NCBI GenBank assembly: GCA_030150265.1
Contig: JASLGG010000041.1
Span: 1-43,292, forward strand
Length of the DNA stretch: 43,292 bases
Reading direction: 5' to 3'
Source of the DNA: Protaetiibacter sp.
GTDB taxonomy: Bacteria > Actinomycetota > Actinomycetes > Actinomycetales > Microbacteriaceae
Below the pieces are notes generated by a model, which made no database searches, was not told where the DNA came from, and saw only the letters and a program-made list of their open reading frames with translations. Shown in pieces: positions 8,224 through 15,348 of this stretch. A program made the position numbers and the translations under genes. How positions within the stretch are numbered: position 1 is the stretch's first letter; every line of letters starts with the position of its first letter.

Positions 8224-9447
8224 ATGCCCAGCGCCCTCCCCCTCGGCGACCCCGCCCCCGCCGACGGCGCGCTCCCGGCATCCGCCGTCGAGGGATCGGC
8301 CTCCCGCGACCTCGGCGTCTACCTGCACGTGCCGTTCTGCCGGGTGCGCTGCGGCTACTGCGACTTCAACACCTACACGGCATCCGAGATCCGCGGCGTC
8401 CGGCAGAGCGACTACGCCGCACAGGCGATCGCCGAGCTCGTCTTCGCCCGCGGCGTGCTCGCGGATGCCGGGGCCGCCGACCGCGCCGCGTCGACCGTGT
8501 TCTTCGGCGGCGGCACGCCCACCCTGCTGCCCGTCTCCGACCTGGCGCGGATGCTCGCCGCGGTCCGCGACGCCTGGGGGCTCGCACCGGATGCCGAGGT
8601 CACGACGGAGGCCAATCCCGACTCGGTCACCGAGGCGGGGCTCGCCGAGCTCGCCGCCGCCGGGTTCACCCGCGTGAGCTTCGGCATGCAGTCGGCCGTT
8701 CCGCACGTGCTCCGCACGCTCGAGCGCACCCACGATCCGGCGCGCATCCCGCTCGTCGTGGAGTGGGCGCGCGCCGCCGGGCTCCAGGTGAGCCTCGACC
8801 TCATCTACGGCACGCCGGGGGAGAGCCTCGACGACTGGCGGCGCTCGCTCGAGCTCGCGCTCGCGCAGCACCCCGACCACCTCTCGGCCTACGCGCTCAT
8901 CGTGGAGGCGGGCACGAAGCTCGCGCGCCAGATCGCGCGCGGCGAGGTGGCCGAGCCCGACGAGGAGCTGCAGGCCGACCAGTACGAGCTCGCCGACGAG
9001 CTGCTGGCATCCGCGGGCTTCGGCTGGTACGAGGTGAGCAACTGGGCGACGGATGCCGCCCACCGCTCGCGCCACAACCTCGCCTACTGGACAGGCCAGG
9101 ACTGGTGGGGCATCGGACCCGGCGCGCATAGCCACGTGGGCGGCGTGCGCTGGTGGAACGCGAAGCATCCCGCGGCGTACGCCGAGCGGCTCGCGGCCGG
9201 CGTCTCGCCCGCGGTCGGACGGGAGAGCCTCGACGCCGAGACGCGTCGCGTCGAGGACGTGCTGCTGCGCACCCGCATCGTCGACGGCCTGCCGCGCGAG
9301 CTGCTCGACGAGGCCGGTCGCGGCGCCGTGGCGGGCCTCATCGCCGACGGTCTCGTCGAGGGCCGGAGCGCGATCGGGGGGCGCATCGTGCTGACCCGGC
9401 GCGGGCGCCTGCTCGCGGATGCCGTGGTGCGGCGCCTGCTGCCCTGA
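8224..9447 (+). CDS. hemW: Radical SAM heme chaperone HemW
   Basis: A 407-residue protein of the coproporphyrinogen dehydrogenase-like radical SAM family. The [4Fe-4S]/SAM-binding motif C-X3-C-X2-C is at residues 39, 43 and 46 (FCRVRCGYCDFNTY), followed by FFGGGTPTLL (93-102) and TEANPDSV. The extra N-terminal cysteine typical of true HemN is absent, which fits HemW, a heme-binding trafficking protein, rather than the oxygen-independent oxidase. In many actinobacteria hemW lies between lepA and hrcA, as here. The start ATG is 6 bases after GAGAAT, so the transcript is probably leaderless; the first 28 residues are variable and Ala/Pro-rich. Confidence 0.92.
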   Translation: MPSALPLGDPAPADGALPASAVEGSASRDLGVYLHVPFCRVRCGYCDFNTYTASEIRGVRQSDYAAQAIAELVFARGVLADAGAADRAASTVFFGGGTPTLLPVSDLARMLAAVRDAWGLAPDAEVTTEANPDSVTEAGLAELAAAGFTRVSFGMQSAVPHVLRTLERTHDPARIPLVVEWARAAGLQVSLDLIYGTPGESLDDWRRSLELALAQHPDHLSAYALIVEAGTKLARQIARGEVAEPDEELQADQYELADELLASAGFGWYEVSNWATDAAHRSRHNLAYWTGQDWWGIGPGAHSHVGGVRWWNAKHPAAYAERLAAGVSPAVGRESLDAETRRVEDVLLRTRIVDGLPRELLDEAGRGAVAGLIADGLVEGRSAIGGRIVLTRRGRLLADAVVRRLLP

Positions 9448-9457
9448 CCCGACGGTC

Positions 9458-9486
9458 TTGACCTCTGGTCAGCTCCGGGCCATGAT
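9458..9486 (+). promoter_or_regulatory. Candidate promoter with an inverted repeat, upstream of the 604-residue lipoprotein
   Basis: TTGACC (9458-9463) and CATGAT (9481-9486) are separated by 17 bases and resemble -35 and -10 boxes. TGACC-TCT-GGTCA (9459-9471), a perfect 5+5 inverted repeat, overlaps the -35 box and could be an operator. The gene starts at 9529 after a GGAGG Shine-Dalgarno site (9517-9521). Confidence 0.45.
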
Positions 9487-9528
9487 GATCGCCAATCGGG
9501 CCGACGACGCCCGTGCGGAGGTGCGCCG

Positions 9529-11343
9529 ATGATGAGCACGAGAGCCCCTTCCCGTGCCCGGACGATCGCGGTGCTCGCATCCGTGGTCGCCGCGGCGGTG
9601 CTGCTGGCCGGCTGCATCCCGGGCCCGTCCGCGCATCCGGAACGACGGTACGACGACGCCGCGATCGACGCGCTGACCGCCACGCTCGAGACGGGCGGGG
9701 TGACGGTCGTGGCCGAGCCCACCCTCGCGGCGCTCGACGCCGCGCCCACCGTCATCGTGCTCTCGCGGGGGCAGGTGGACAGCATGACCGCCCAGCTCGC
9801 GGCGGGTGGCGGGTGGACGGGCGCCGAGCTCGACGGATTCACGGAGGTGCCGATCGAGGGCCCGCCGCTGTCGTTCATGCTCGCCGGCTGGGCGCGCGAC
9901 TACACGGGTGCCGGAGCGCAGGCCGCCCGCAGCCTGATGGGCGAGCAGGACTGGACCGTGCCCGATGCGATCGTCTGGCCGGAGGCCGTGCTGTCGCTGC
10001 TCCTCGCCGACGTCACGGCGGATGACGCGGGCGCGGATGCGGCGGCCCCCGCGGCCCTCGGGCCGACGATCGCGACGGCATCCCTCGCCTCCCCGCGACT
10101 GCCCGCCCTCGACGTGGGGGCGCTGTGCTCCGCGACCGCCGACTTCGTCTCCGGGGCCCTCGCCCGGGTCCACCAGGCCATCAATCGCGCCGCGGAGGCG
10201 GCCGCGGCTGCGGCCGAGCGGGTGGGCGGCAAGATCTTCGGCGGGGTGATCGGATCGGCGATCGGCTGGCTCGTCGGGGCGGCCGTCAAGCTCTTCAACG
10301 AGGTCGTGCAGGGAATCCTGAAGGCGATCACCACGCTCCTCGCGCCGTTCATCCTCGCGGTGAAGGCGGCGCTCGTGGTCATCTCGGTCGTGCAGAGCGT
10401 GGCCGCTGCGGTCCGGCCCTGGTCGCTCCGGATCACGGGGGACCCCTCGCCGATCGTGGCGGGCGACCACGAGGTGCCGGGCCGGGCGACCCTCGTGGGC
10501 GACGCGCTCGGCCCGCTCGACTACCCGGAGTGGATCCGGCAGTGCGTGGGCGCGCTGGGCTTCACCCTTCCGCCGAGACCCGGACCGGGCGCCGCGGTGA
10601 GCTGGACGTTCCAGCCCGCCGTAGGGCACCTCGCGCGCGAGACCGACCACGAGAGCGTCGTCGACGACGCGATGAGCGCCCGGCTGGAGTACGTGGTCAA
10701 CGCCGAGCCGCCGGAACGCTGGGGCGGCAAGCCGTTCGACCTCTGGATCCGGGTGCGCGCGGAGGTGGACCAGGCGAAGGCGCTCGAACCGCTGACCGAG
10801 TTCGCCAAGAAGCTCATCTCGGGCCAGCTCGCGAAGCTGCCGGCGCCCCTCACCGCCGTGCTCGGCGAGCTCATGAGCTCGATGGCGGGGCAGGCGCTCG
10901 ACGCGCTCGCGGAGGCGATCGCGCGGTCGACCGCCGGGTCGGTGCAGATCCCCTTCGTCTACCACGACATCAAGGACGACAAGAAGAGCCCGTCGGCGCC
11001 AGCACCGCCGCCGCAACTCGAGATGCAGGCTCACGACTTCTGCGTGGTCTACGCGGAGGAGCTCGGCTGGATGGCCGAGAACGAGATGACGTACTGGACG
11101 GAGTACTTCGAGACCCACGCGGGCGACGAGGACAGCGTGCCGACCGAGTACCTCGCGCATCTGCACCGCATCTGGGCCGCTGCGCCCGGGTATCTGAAGA
11201 GCGCGTGGTGGGGCTGGGCGGGAAGCCCGCCGTCGACCGACAACCCCGGCTGGCGGTGGGCGATCGAGCACTGCCCGTCGCCCTACGCCGAGCAGATCCA
11301 GACGGCGGGCGAGCGCATCGGGCAGAACTGGGGCCTGCGCTGA
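9529..11343 (+). CDS. Large unfamiliar lipoprotein with glycine-zipper segment
   Basis: A 604-residue protein I cannot assign to a family. Residues 1-29 are a lipoprotein signal peptide with lipobox LLAGC (lipidated C29), so the protein should be anchored on the outer face of the membrane. Residues 217-295 contain an Ala-rich helix (AAEAAAAAAERVGG), a glycine-zipper-like stretch (GGKIFGGVIGSAIGWLVGAAV) and two further hydrophobic helices ending near AAAVRP; this part could insert into a membrane. A beta-rich region follows, then an acidic/Trp-rich C-terminus (DFCVVYAEELGWM, SAWWGWAG, GWRWAIEHC). Cysteines C200, C339, C505 and C582 could pair. It has its own promoter and Shine-Dalgarno site and ends before a strong hairpin. 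Confidence 0.8.
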   Translation: MMSTRAPSRARTIAVLASVVAAAVLLAGCIPGPSAHPERRYDDAAIDALTATLETGGVTVVAEPTLAALDAAPTVIVLSRGQVDSMTAQLAAGGGWTGAELDGFTEVPIEGPPLSFMLAGWARDYTGAGAQAARSLMGEQDWTVPDAIVWPEAVLSLLLADVTADDAGADAAAPAALGPTIATASLASPRLPALDVGALCSATADFVSGALARVHQAINRAAEAAAAAAERVGGKIFGGVIGSAIGWLVGAAVKLFNEVVQGILKAITTLLAPFILAVKAALVVISVVQSVAAAVRPWSLRITGDPSPIVAGDHEVPGRATLVGDALGPLDYPEWIRQCVGALGFTLPPRPGPGAAVSWTFQPAVGHLARETDHESVVDDAMSARLEYVVNAEPPERWGGKPFDLWIRVRAEVDQAKALEPLTEFAKKLISGQLAKLPAPLTAVLGELMSSMAGQALDALAEAIARSTAGSVQIPFVYHDIKDDKKSPSAPAPPPQLEMQAHDFCVVYAEELGWMAENEMTYWTEYFETHAGDEDSVPTEYLAHLHRIWAAAPGYLKSAWWGWAGSPPSTDNPGWRWAIEHCPSPYAEQIQTAGERIGQNWGLR

Positions 11344-11357
11344 GCGCTGACGCACGA

Positions 11358-11392
11358 AGGCCGGCGGCGCGCGAGGTGCACGCCGCCGGCCT
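11358..11392. terminator. Hairpin between convergent genes
   Basis: A perfect 12-bp stem, AGGCCGGCGGCG (11358-11369) with its complement (11381-11392), and an 11-base loop lie between the stop of the lipoprotein gene and the stop of the minus-strand DUF4870 gene. There is no T-tract on either side, so it may act as a weak bidirectional or Rho-assisted terminator. Confidence 0.6.
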
Positions 11393-11404
11393 CGTCGCGA
11401 TGGA

Positions 11405-11776
11405 TCAGCTGACGAACTTGATCGACATCGGGTAGGTGTAGAACTCACCCTTGTTGGCGGCGATCGCGGCCATGATGCCGAAGATGATGGCGAGCACCCA
11501 CGCGGCCAGGAGCACGAGGAAGCCGACGAGCACGACCGCCAGGATCGAGCCCACCACGTAGGCGATGAGCAGCGTGAGCTGGAAGTTGAGGGCCGTCGCG
11601 GTGTGCGCCCGCACGAAGGCGCCGCGGTCCTTGAGCACGAGGTAGGTGATGAGCGGGGCGATCCAGCCGAACAGGATGCCGCCGATGTGGGTCAGCGTCG
11701 ACCAGAGACGCTGGTCGGCGGGGCTCAGCTCCTGCGGTGCGGAGTACGTCGGGGGAGGGGGAGGGGTCGCGGTCAT
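11405..11776 (-). CDS. DUF4870 family membrane protein
   Basis: A 123-residue protein of the DUF4870 family: a Pro-rich N-terminus, then ADQRLWSTLTHIGGILFGWIAPLITYLVLKDRGAFVRAHTATALNFQLTLLIAYVVG and a final hydrophobic segment ending in YTYPMSIKFVS. It probably has three or four membrane helices; family function is unknown. A paralog lies immediately upstream on the same strand. The ATG 11776 follows a TTTAAT -10 (11783-11788) by 6 bases, so the gene has its own leaderless promoter located in the T-rich tail of the preceding gene's terminator. Confidence 0.88.
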   Translation of the reverse strand: MTATPPPPPTYSAPQELSPADQRLWSTLTHIGGILFGWIAPLITYLVLKDRGAFVRAHTATALNFQLTLLIAYVVGSILAVVLVGFLVLLAAWVLAIIFGIMAAIAANKGEFYTYPMSIKFVS

Positions 11777-11782
11777 GGGCCC

Positions 11783-11822
11783 ATTAAAGCAAGTGCGCCG
11801 GACCCGTGGGGCCCGGCGCACT
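11783..11822 (-). terminator. Terminator of the upstream DUF4870 gene, overlapping the next promoter
   Basis: On the minus strand the arm AGTGCGCCGG (11813-11822) pairs with CCGGCGCACT (11792-11801) around an inner CCC/GGG stem, and is followed by TTGCTTTAAT. The T-rich tail contains TTTAAT (11783-11788), the probable -10 of the downstream DUF4870 gene. Confidence 0.7.
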
Positions 11823-11834
11823 CGCGAGACGCGA

Positions 11835-12197
11835 TTACTTGATGAAGCGGATCGCGAAGGGGTAGCGGTAGCTCTCGCCCGCGTTGACCTTGGTGAAGCC
11901 GATGATCGAGAAGATGATCGACACCACCCAGGCGGCGAGCGAGATGAGCCCGCCGATGAGGATGATCGAGAGGATCACGCCCACGACGTAGGCGATCAGC
12001 AGGGTGATCTGGAAGTTCAGGGCCTCCTTGGCCTCGACGTTGGTCTTGACGCCGCGGTCCTTGAAGATGAGCCAGATGATCAGCGAGGGGAGGAAGCCGA
12101 TGATCCCGCCGAGGTGGGCGAACGAGGCCCACTGCTTGTCCTCGGACTCGCTGAGCGGAGCCGCCGGCTGGGGTGCGGGCTGCGCGGGTTCGGTCAT
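11835..12197 (-). CDS. DUF4870 family membrane protein, paralog
   Basis: A 120-residue paralog of the gene at 11405-11776. It shares the FAHLGGIIGFLPSLIIWLIFKDRG segment, the EALNFQITLLIAYVVG core and the C-terminal YRYPFAIRFIK. The N-terminus is Pro/Ala-rich. A GAAAGG Shine-Dalgarno site precedes ATG 12197, and -35/-10 boxes (TTGCAC/TAGCGT) lie about 50-75 bases upstream, so this copy has a short 5' leader whereas its paralog is leaderless. The differing promoters suggest the two copies are expressed independently. Function unknown. Confidence 0.88.
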   Translation of the reverse strand: MTEPAQPAPQPAAPLSESEDKQWASFAHLGGIIGFLPSLIIWLIFKDRGVKTNVEAKEALNFQITLLIAYVVGVILSIILIGGLISLAAWVVSIIFSIIGFTKVNAGESYRYPFAIRFIK

Positions 12198-12242
12198 GGT
12201 GGTGGTGCCTTTCTTTCGGAGAAGACTGCGGAGCAGACACTC

Positions 12243-12272
12243 ACGCTAGCGCTCGTCCCCCGGCAGGTGCAA
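12243..12272 (-). promoter_or_regulatory. Promoter of the upstream DUF4870 gene
   Basis: On the minus strand TTGCAC (12267-12272) and TAGCGT (12243-12248) are separated by 18 bases. Transcription would begin near 12237, giving a leader of about 40 bases that ends in a GAAAGG Shine-Dalgarno site. Confidence 0.55.
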
Positions 12273-12295
12273 CGGCTCGCCGCGGATGCGGAGGG

Positions 12296-12301
12296 TACTA
12301 T
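12296..12301 (+). promoter_or_regulatory. TACTAT -10 candidate for hrcA-dnaJ
   Basis: TACTAT lies 70 bases upstream of the hrcA ATG, and GAGAGG precedes the start. No clear -35 is visible, and no CIRCE inverted repeat (TTAGCACTC-N9-GAGTGCTAA) is present between 12198 and 12371. Confidence 0.45.
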
Positions 12302-12371
12302 TGGCAGTCACGTACCCGGAGTGCCAGGAGCCCGTCCGCCGCGCCATCCGGTCCCGTGAGAGGTGGTGCAC

Positions 12372-13397
12372 ATGGTCTCGGAGCGAGGACTCGCCGTTCT
12401 GCGCGTCATCGTGCAGGACTACGTCGCCACGAGCGAGCCCGTGGGGTCGAAGTCGATCGTCGACCGGCACTCCTTCGGGGTCTCGAGCGCCACGATCCGC
12501 AACGACATGGCGCAGCTCGAGGAGGACGGCCTCATCGCGGCGCCGCACACCTCATCCGGACGGGTGCCGACCGACAAGGGCTACCGCGTCTTCGTCGACC
12601 AGCTCAGCGAGCTGCGGCCGCTGAGCGCCGCCCAGCGGCGCGCGATCGAGTCGTTCCTCGGCGAGAGCTCCGACCTCGACGAGGTGCTCGGCCGCACGGT
12701 GCGGCTGCTGTCCCAGCTCACGAACCAGGTTGCTCTCGCCCAGTACCCCTCCTTCGGCACGGCGCGGGTGCGCCACGTCGAGCTCGTGGGGCTCGCGCCG
12801 CATCGCGTGATGACGGTGCTCATCACCGACACGGGCCGCGTCGACCAGCGGGTGGTCGACTGCGCCGTCGACGAGGCGAGCCTCGGGCGGCTGCGCGAGC
12901 GGTTCAACGCCGAGCTGCAGGGAGTCGCGCTGGGCGATGCGTCCGCCGTGTTCGCGCGCCTCGGCGACCTGGTCGAGCCCGGCGATCGTCCGGCGGCCGC
13001 TGCGATCGCCGCGAGCCTCGCCGAGCAGGTCGACGCCACCCGTCACGACCGGCTCGTGATGGCCGGGGCCGCGAACCTCGCGCGCACCGAGCGCGACTTC
13101 ACCGGATCGATCTTCCCGGTGCTCGAGGCGATCGAGGAGCAGGTCACGATCCTGCGCCTCTTCGGCGAGATCGACCTCGACGAGGACGGCGTCGCGGCGC
13201 GCATCGGGCGCGAGAACGACGACTTCGGCCTCGGCGAGACGAGCGTGCTCGCCTCCGGCTACGCGGCGCCGGGGGGCACCGTGGCGCGCCTCGGCGTGCT
13301 CGGACCCACCCGGATGGACTACTCGGGCAACATGGTCGCCGTGCGCGCCGTCGCCCGCTACCTGTCGGGCCTGCTGGGCGACGACGAGATCAGATAG
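12372..13397 (+). CDS. hrcA: Heat-inducible transcriptional repressor HrcA
   Basis: A 341-residue HrcA. The winged-helix N-terminus is intact (SERGLAVLRVIVQDYVATSEPVGSKSI, then SSATIRNDMAQLEEDGLI and HTSSGRVPTDKGYR), and the central dimerisation and inserted domains follow, with GSIFPVLEAIEEQV and a C-terminal GPTRMDYSGNMVAVRAVARYL. HrcA normally represses groE/dnaK-type genes through CIRCE and is activated by GroEL. Here it is followed 7 bases later by dnaJ. The ATG 12372 fits the family N-terminus better than the GTG 9 bases upstream and has a GAGAGG Shine-Dalgarno site. No CIRCE is visible upstream, so autoregulation through that element is not supported here. Confidence 0.95.
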   Translation: MVSERGLAVLRVIVQDYVATSEPVGSKSIVDRHSFGVSSATIRNDMAQLEEDGLIAAPHTSSGRVPTDKGYRVFVDQLSELRPLSAAQRRAIESFLGESSDLDEVLGRTVRLLSQLTNQVALAQYPSFGTARVRHVELVGLAPHRVMTVLITDTGRVDQRVVDCAVDEASLGRLRERFNAELQGVALGDASAVFARLGDLVEPGDRPAAAAIAASLAEQVDATRHDRLVMAGAANLARTERDFTGSIFPVLEAIEEQVTILRLFGEIDLDEDGVAARIGRENDDFGLGETSVLASGYAAPGGTVARLGVLGPTRMDYSGNMVAVRAVARYLSGLLGDDEIR

Positions 13398-13404
13398 AGG
13401 AAAC

Positions 13405-14502
13405 TTGGCAGATCACTACGAGACCCTCGGCGTCGAGCGCACCGCCACGGCCGAGGAGATCAAGAAGGCCTATCGGCGGCTCGCGCGGGAGCTGCACCCG
13501 GATGTCAACCCGAGCGAGGAGGCGGCCGAGCGCTTCAAGAGCGTCACGCACGCCTACGACGTGCTGAGTGATCCGGAGCAGCGCGAGCGCTACGACCTCG
13601 GCGGCTCGGGCGGCTTCGGGGGCGGCGGGTTCGGCTTCGGCGACATCTTCGACAGCTTCTTCGGCGCGGCGCAGGGCCGCTCGGCCGGTCCGCGCTCCCG
13701 CACCGAGCGTGGGCAGGACGCGCTGCTGCGCGTCGAGATCGACCTCGACGAGGTGATCTTCGGCACCAAGCACGAGATCGAGATCGACACCGCGGTCACC
13801 TGCGAGACCTGCCAGGGCTCGTGCTGCGCGCCCGGCACGAGCCTCGCGCGCTGCGACATCTGCGGCGGAACCGGACAGATCCAGCGTTCCGTGCGCTCGC
13901 TGCTCGGCAACGTGCTCACCTCGAGCCCCTGCGGCACCTGCCGCGGCTACGGCACCATCATCCCGAGCCCCTGCACCACCTGCGCCGGCCAGGGCCGGGT
14001 GCGTGCCAAGCGCAAGGTCGCGGTCGACGTCCCCGCGGGCGTGGACACGGGGATGCGCCTGCACCTGCCGGGTGAGGGCGAGGCGGGCCCCGCGGGGGGC
14101 CCCAACGGCGACCTGTACCTCGAGGTGAAGGTGCGCCACCACGACGTCTTCAGCCGTTCTGGCGACGACCTGCTCGCGACGCTCGAGGTGCAGATGACGG
14201 ATGCGATCCTCGGCTCCTCGGTGACGCTCGACGCCCTCGACGGGCCGGTGTCGATCGAGATCAAGCCGGGCACCCAGTCGGCGGATGTCGTGAGCGTCAA
14301 GGAGCGCGGCGTGACCCGCCTGCGCGGCGGCGGGCGCGGCGACCTGCGGGTCGGCATCCACGTGCAGACGCCGGTGCGGCTCAACTCGAGCGAGCTCGAC
14401 CTCATCCGCCAGTTCGCGGCGAAGCGCCCGCCCGCGAAGCCCCAGTTCTCCAAGTTCCAGCAGGGGCTCTTCGCGAAGCTGCGCGACCGCTTCCTGGGCT
14501 GA
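13405..14502 (+). CDS. dnaJ: Molecular chaperone DnaJ (TTG start)
   Basis: A 365-residue type I J-protein that stimulates the DnaK ATPase. The J domain is residues 1-70 with HPD at 31-33, followed by a Gly/Phe-rich linker (GGSGGFGGGGFGFGD) and four zinc-binding repeats with cysteine pairs at 133/136, 150/153, 176/179 and 190/193, then the C-terminal peptide-binding domains. The start is TTG with GAGG just upstream; no ATG gives the conserved ADHYETLGV N-terminus. Odd: the first zinc repeat reads CETCQGSCC, with Cys where the motif CxxCxGxG normally has the last glycine. The gene is co-transcribed with hrcA. Confidence 0.95.
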   Translation: MADHYETLGVERTATAEEIKKAYRRLARELHPDVNPSEEAAERFKSVTHAYDVLSDPEQRERYDLGGSGGFGGGGFGFGDIFDSFFGAAQGRSAGPRSRTERGQDALLRVEIDLDEVIFGTKHEIEIDTAVTCETCQGSCCAPGTSLARCDICGGTGQIQRSVRSLLGNVLTSSPCGTCRGYGTIIPSPCTTCAGQGRVRAKRKVAVDVPAGVDTGMRLHLPGEGEAGPAGGPNGDLYLEVKVRHHDVFSRSGDDLLATLEVQMTDAILGSSVTLDALDGPVSIEIKPGTQSADVVSVKERGVTRLRGGGRGDLRVGIHVQTPVRLNSSELDLIRQFAAKRPPAKPQFSKFQQGLFAKLRDRFLG

Positions 14503-14535
14503 GTTCGCCCGGCCGATCGAGTGCCGACACCGTCG

Positions 14536-14603
14536 CCACTCGCTGGTCGAGTAGCGAGTGGTGGTGGCGGGTCGAGCAGACCCGTCAGGCGGTCGAAACC
14601 GCC
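14536..14603. repeat. Cluster of three hairpins between dnaJ and rsmE, related to the repeat at 41383
   Basis: Three successive inverted repeats are visible: CCACTCGCT/AGCGAGTGG (14536-14544, 14553-14561), CGGGTC/GACCCG (14568-14573, 14579-14584) and GGCGGT/ACCGCC around a CGAA loop (14588-14603). The string CGCTGGTCGAGTAGC within it matches the complement of the element at 41383-41418, and CGAAACC near its end matches the other end of that repeat class. Confidence 0.65.
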
Positions 14604-14612
14604 GCCGCATGC

Positions 14613-14618
14613 CAGGCT
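14613..14618 (+). promoter_or_regulatory. CAGGCT -10 candidate, leaderless start of rsmE
   Basis: CAGGCT ends 7 bases before ATG 14626. It differs from the common TAGGCT form at the first base. Confidence 0.35.
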
Positions 14619-14625
14619 TGAGCGC

Positions 14626-15348
14626 ATGGCGAGCCTGTACCTGAGCGACGACCTCGGCGCGCCGCGCGTCGGCACCCGCGTCGAGGTGACGGGCGACGAG
14701 GCCCGGCACGCCCTGCAGGTGGCCCGCATCCGTCCCGGCGAGCGGATCGCGGTGGGCGACGGGCGGGGAACGATCGTGCGCGGGGCGGTCGTCGCGGCGC
14801 CCGCGGGCGTGCTCGCGGTCGAGGTCGACGAGGTGGCGCACGAGCCCGAGCCGCGGCCGGCCCTGTGGCTCGCCCAGGCGCTCGCGAAGGGCGACCGCGA
14901 CGAGCTCGCCGTGCAGGCCGCCACCGAGCTCGGCGTCGCGGGCGTCGTGCCGTGGGCCGCGGAGCGCTCGGTGAGCCGCTGGGAGGGCGCCAAGGTCGCC
15001 CGCGGCGAGGAGCGCTGGCGCGCGATCGTGCGCGAGGCGAGCAAGCAGTCCATCCGCCCCCGTGTGCCGGAGGTCGCGCCGCTGGCCACCACCGCGCAGC
15101 TCGCCGGCCTGCCGGGTCTCGTGCTCGTGCTCGTACCGGGTGCCGAGATGCCGCTCACCGCCGCGGCGATCGACGCGGAGCGCATCACCCTCGTGGTGGG
15201 GCCCGAGGGCGGCATCGCGCCCCGCGAGCTCGATCGGCTCACCGATGCGGGCGCGGTTCCGGTGCGGCTCGGCGCGGAGGTGCTGCGCACCTCGACGGCG
15301 GGGCCGGCGGCGCTCGCGGTGCTCGCCGCCCGGCTGGGACGCTGGTGA
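14626..15348 (+). CDS. rsmE: 16S rRNA (uracil1498-N3)-methyltransferase RsmE
   Basis: A 240-residue SPOUT-class methyltransferase that methylates U1498 of 16S rRNA using SAM. Visible features are the N-terminal PUA-like part (DEARHALQVARIRPGERIAVGDG), the ALAKGDRDELAVQAATELGV segment, the knot motif GPEGGIAPREL (192-202) and the C-terminal LRTSTAGPAAL (220-230), all typical. The first ATG giving the MASLYL N-terminus was chosen; an upstream extension would run through the hairpin cluster. Its stop overlaps the GTG of the following phosphotransferase gene (GTGA at 15345-15348). Confidence 0.94.
   Translation: MASLYLSDDLGAPRVGTRVEVTGDEARHALQVARIRPGERIAVGDGRGTIVRGAVVAAPAGVLAVEVDEVAHEPEPRPALWLAQALAKGDRDELAVQAATELGVAGVVPWAAERSVSRWEGAKVARGEERWRAIVREASKQSIRPRVPEVAPLATTAQLAGLPGLVLVLVPGAEMPLTAAAIDAERITLVVGPEGGIAPRELDRLTDAGAVPVRLGAEVLRTSTAGPAALAVLAARLGRW

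Noticed and set aside
12198..12371. CACTCACGCTAGCGCTCG as a possible CIRCE element upstream of hrcA
   Set aside because: The central CGCTAGCG is palindromic, but the arms do not match TTAGCACTC-N9-GAGTGCTAA, and the TAGCGT in it is better explained as the -10 of the divergent DUF4870 gene.
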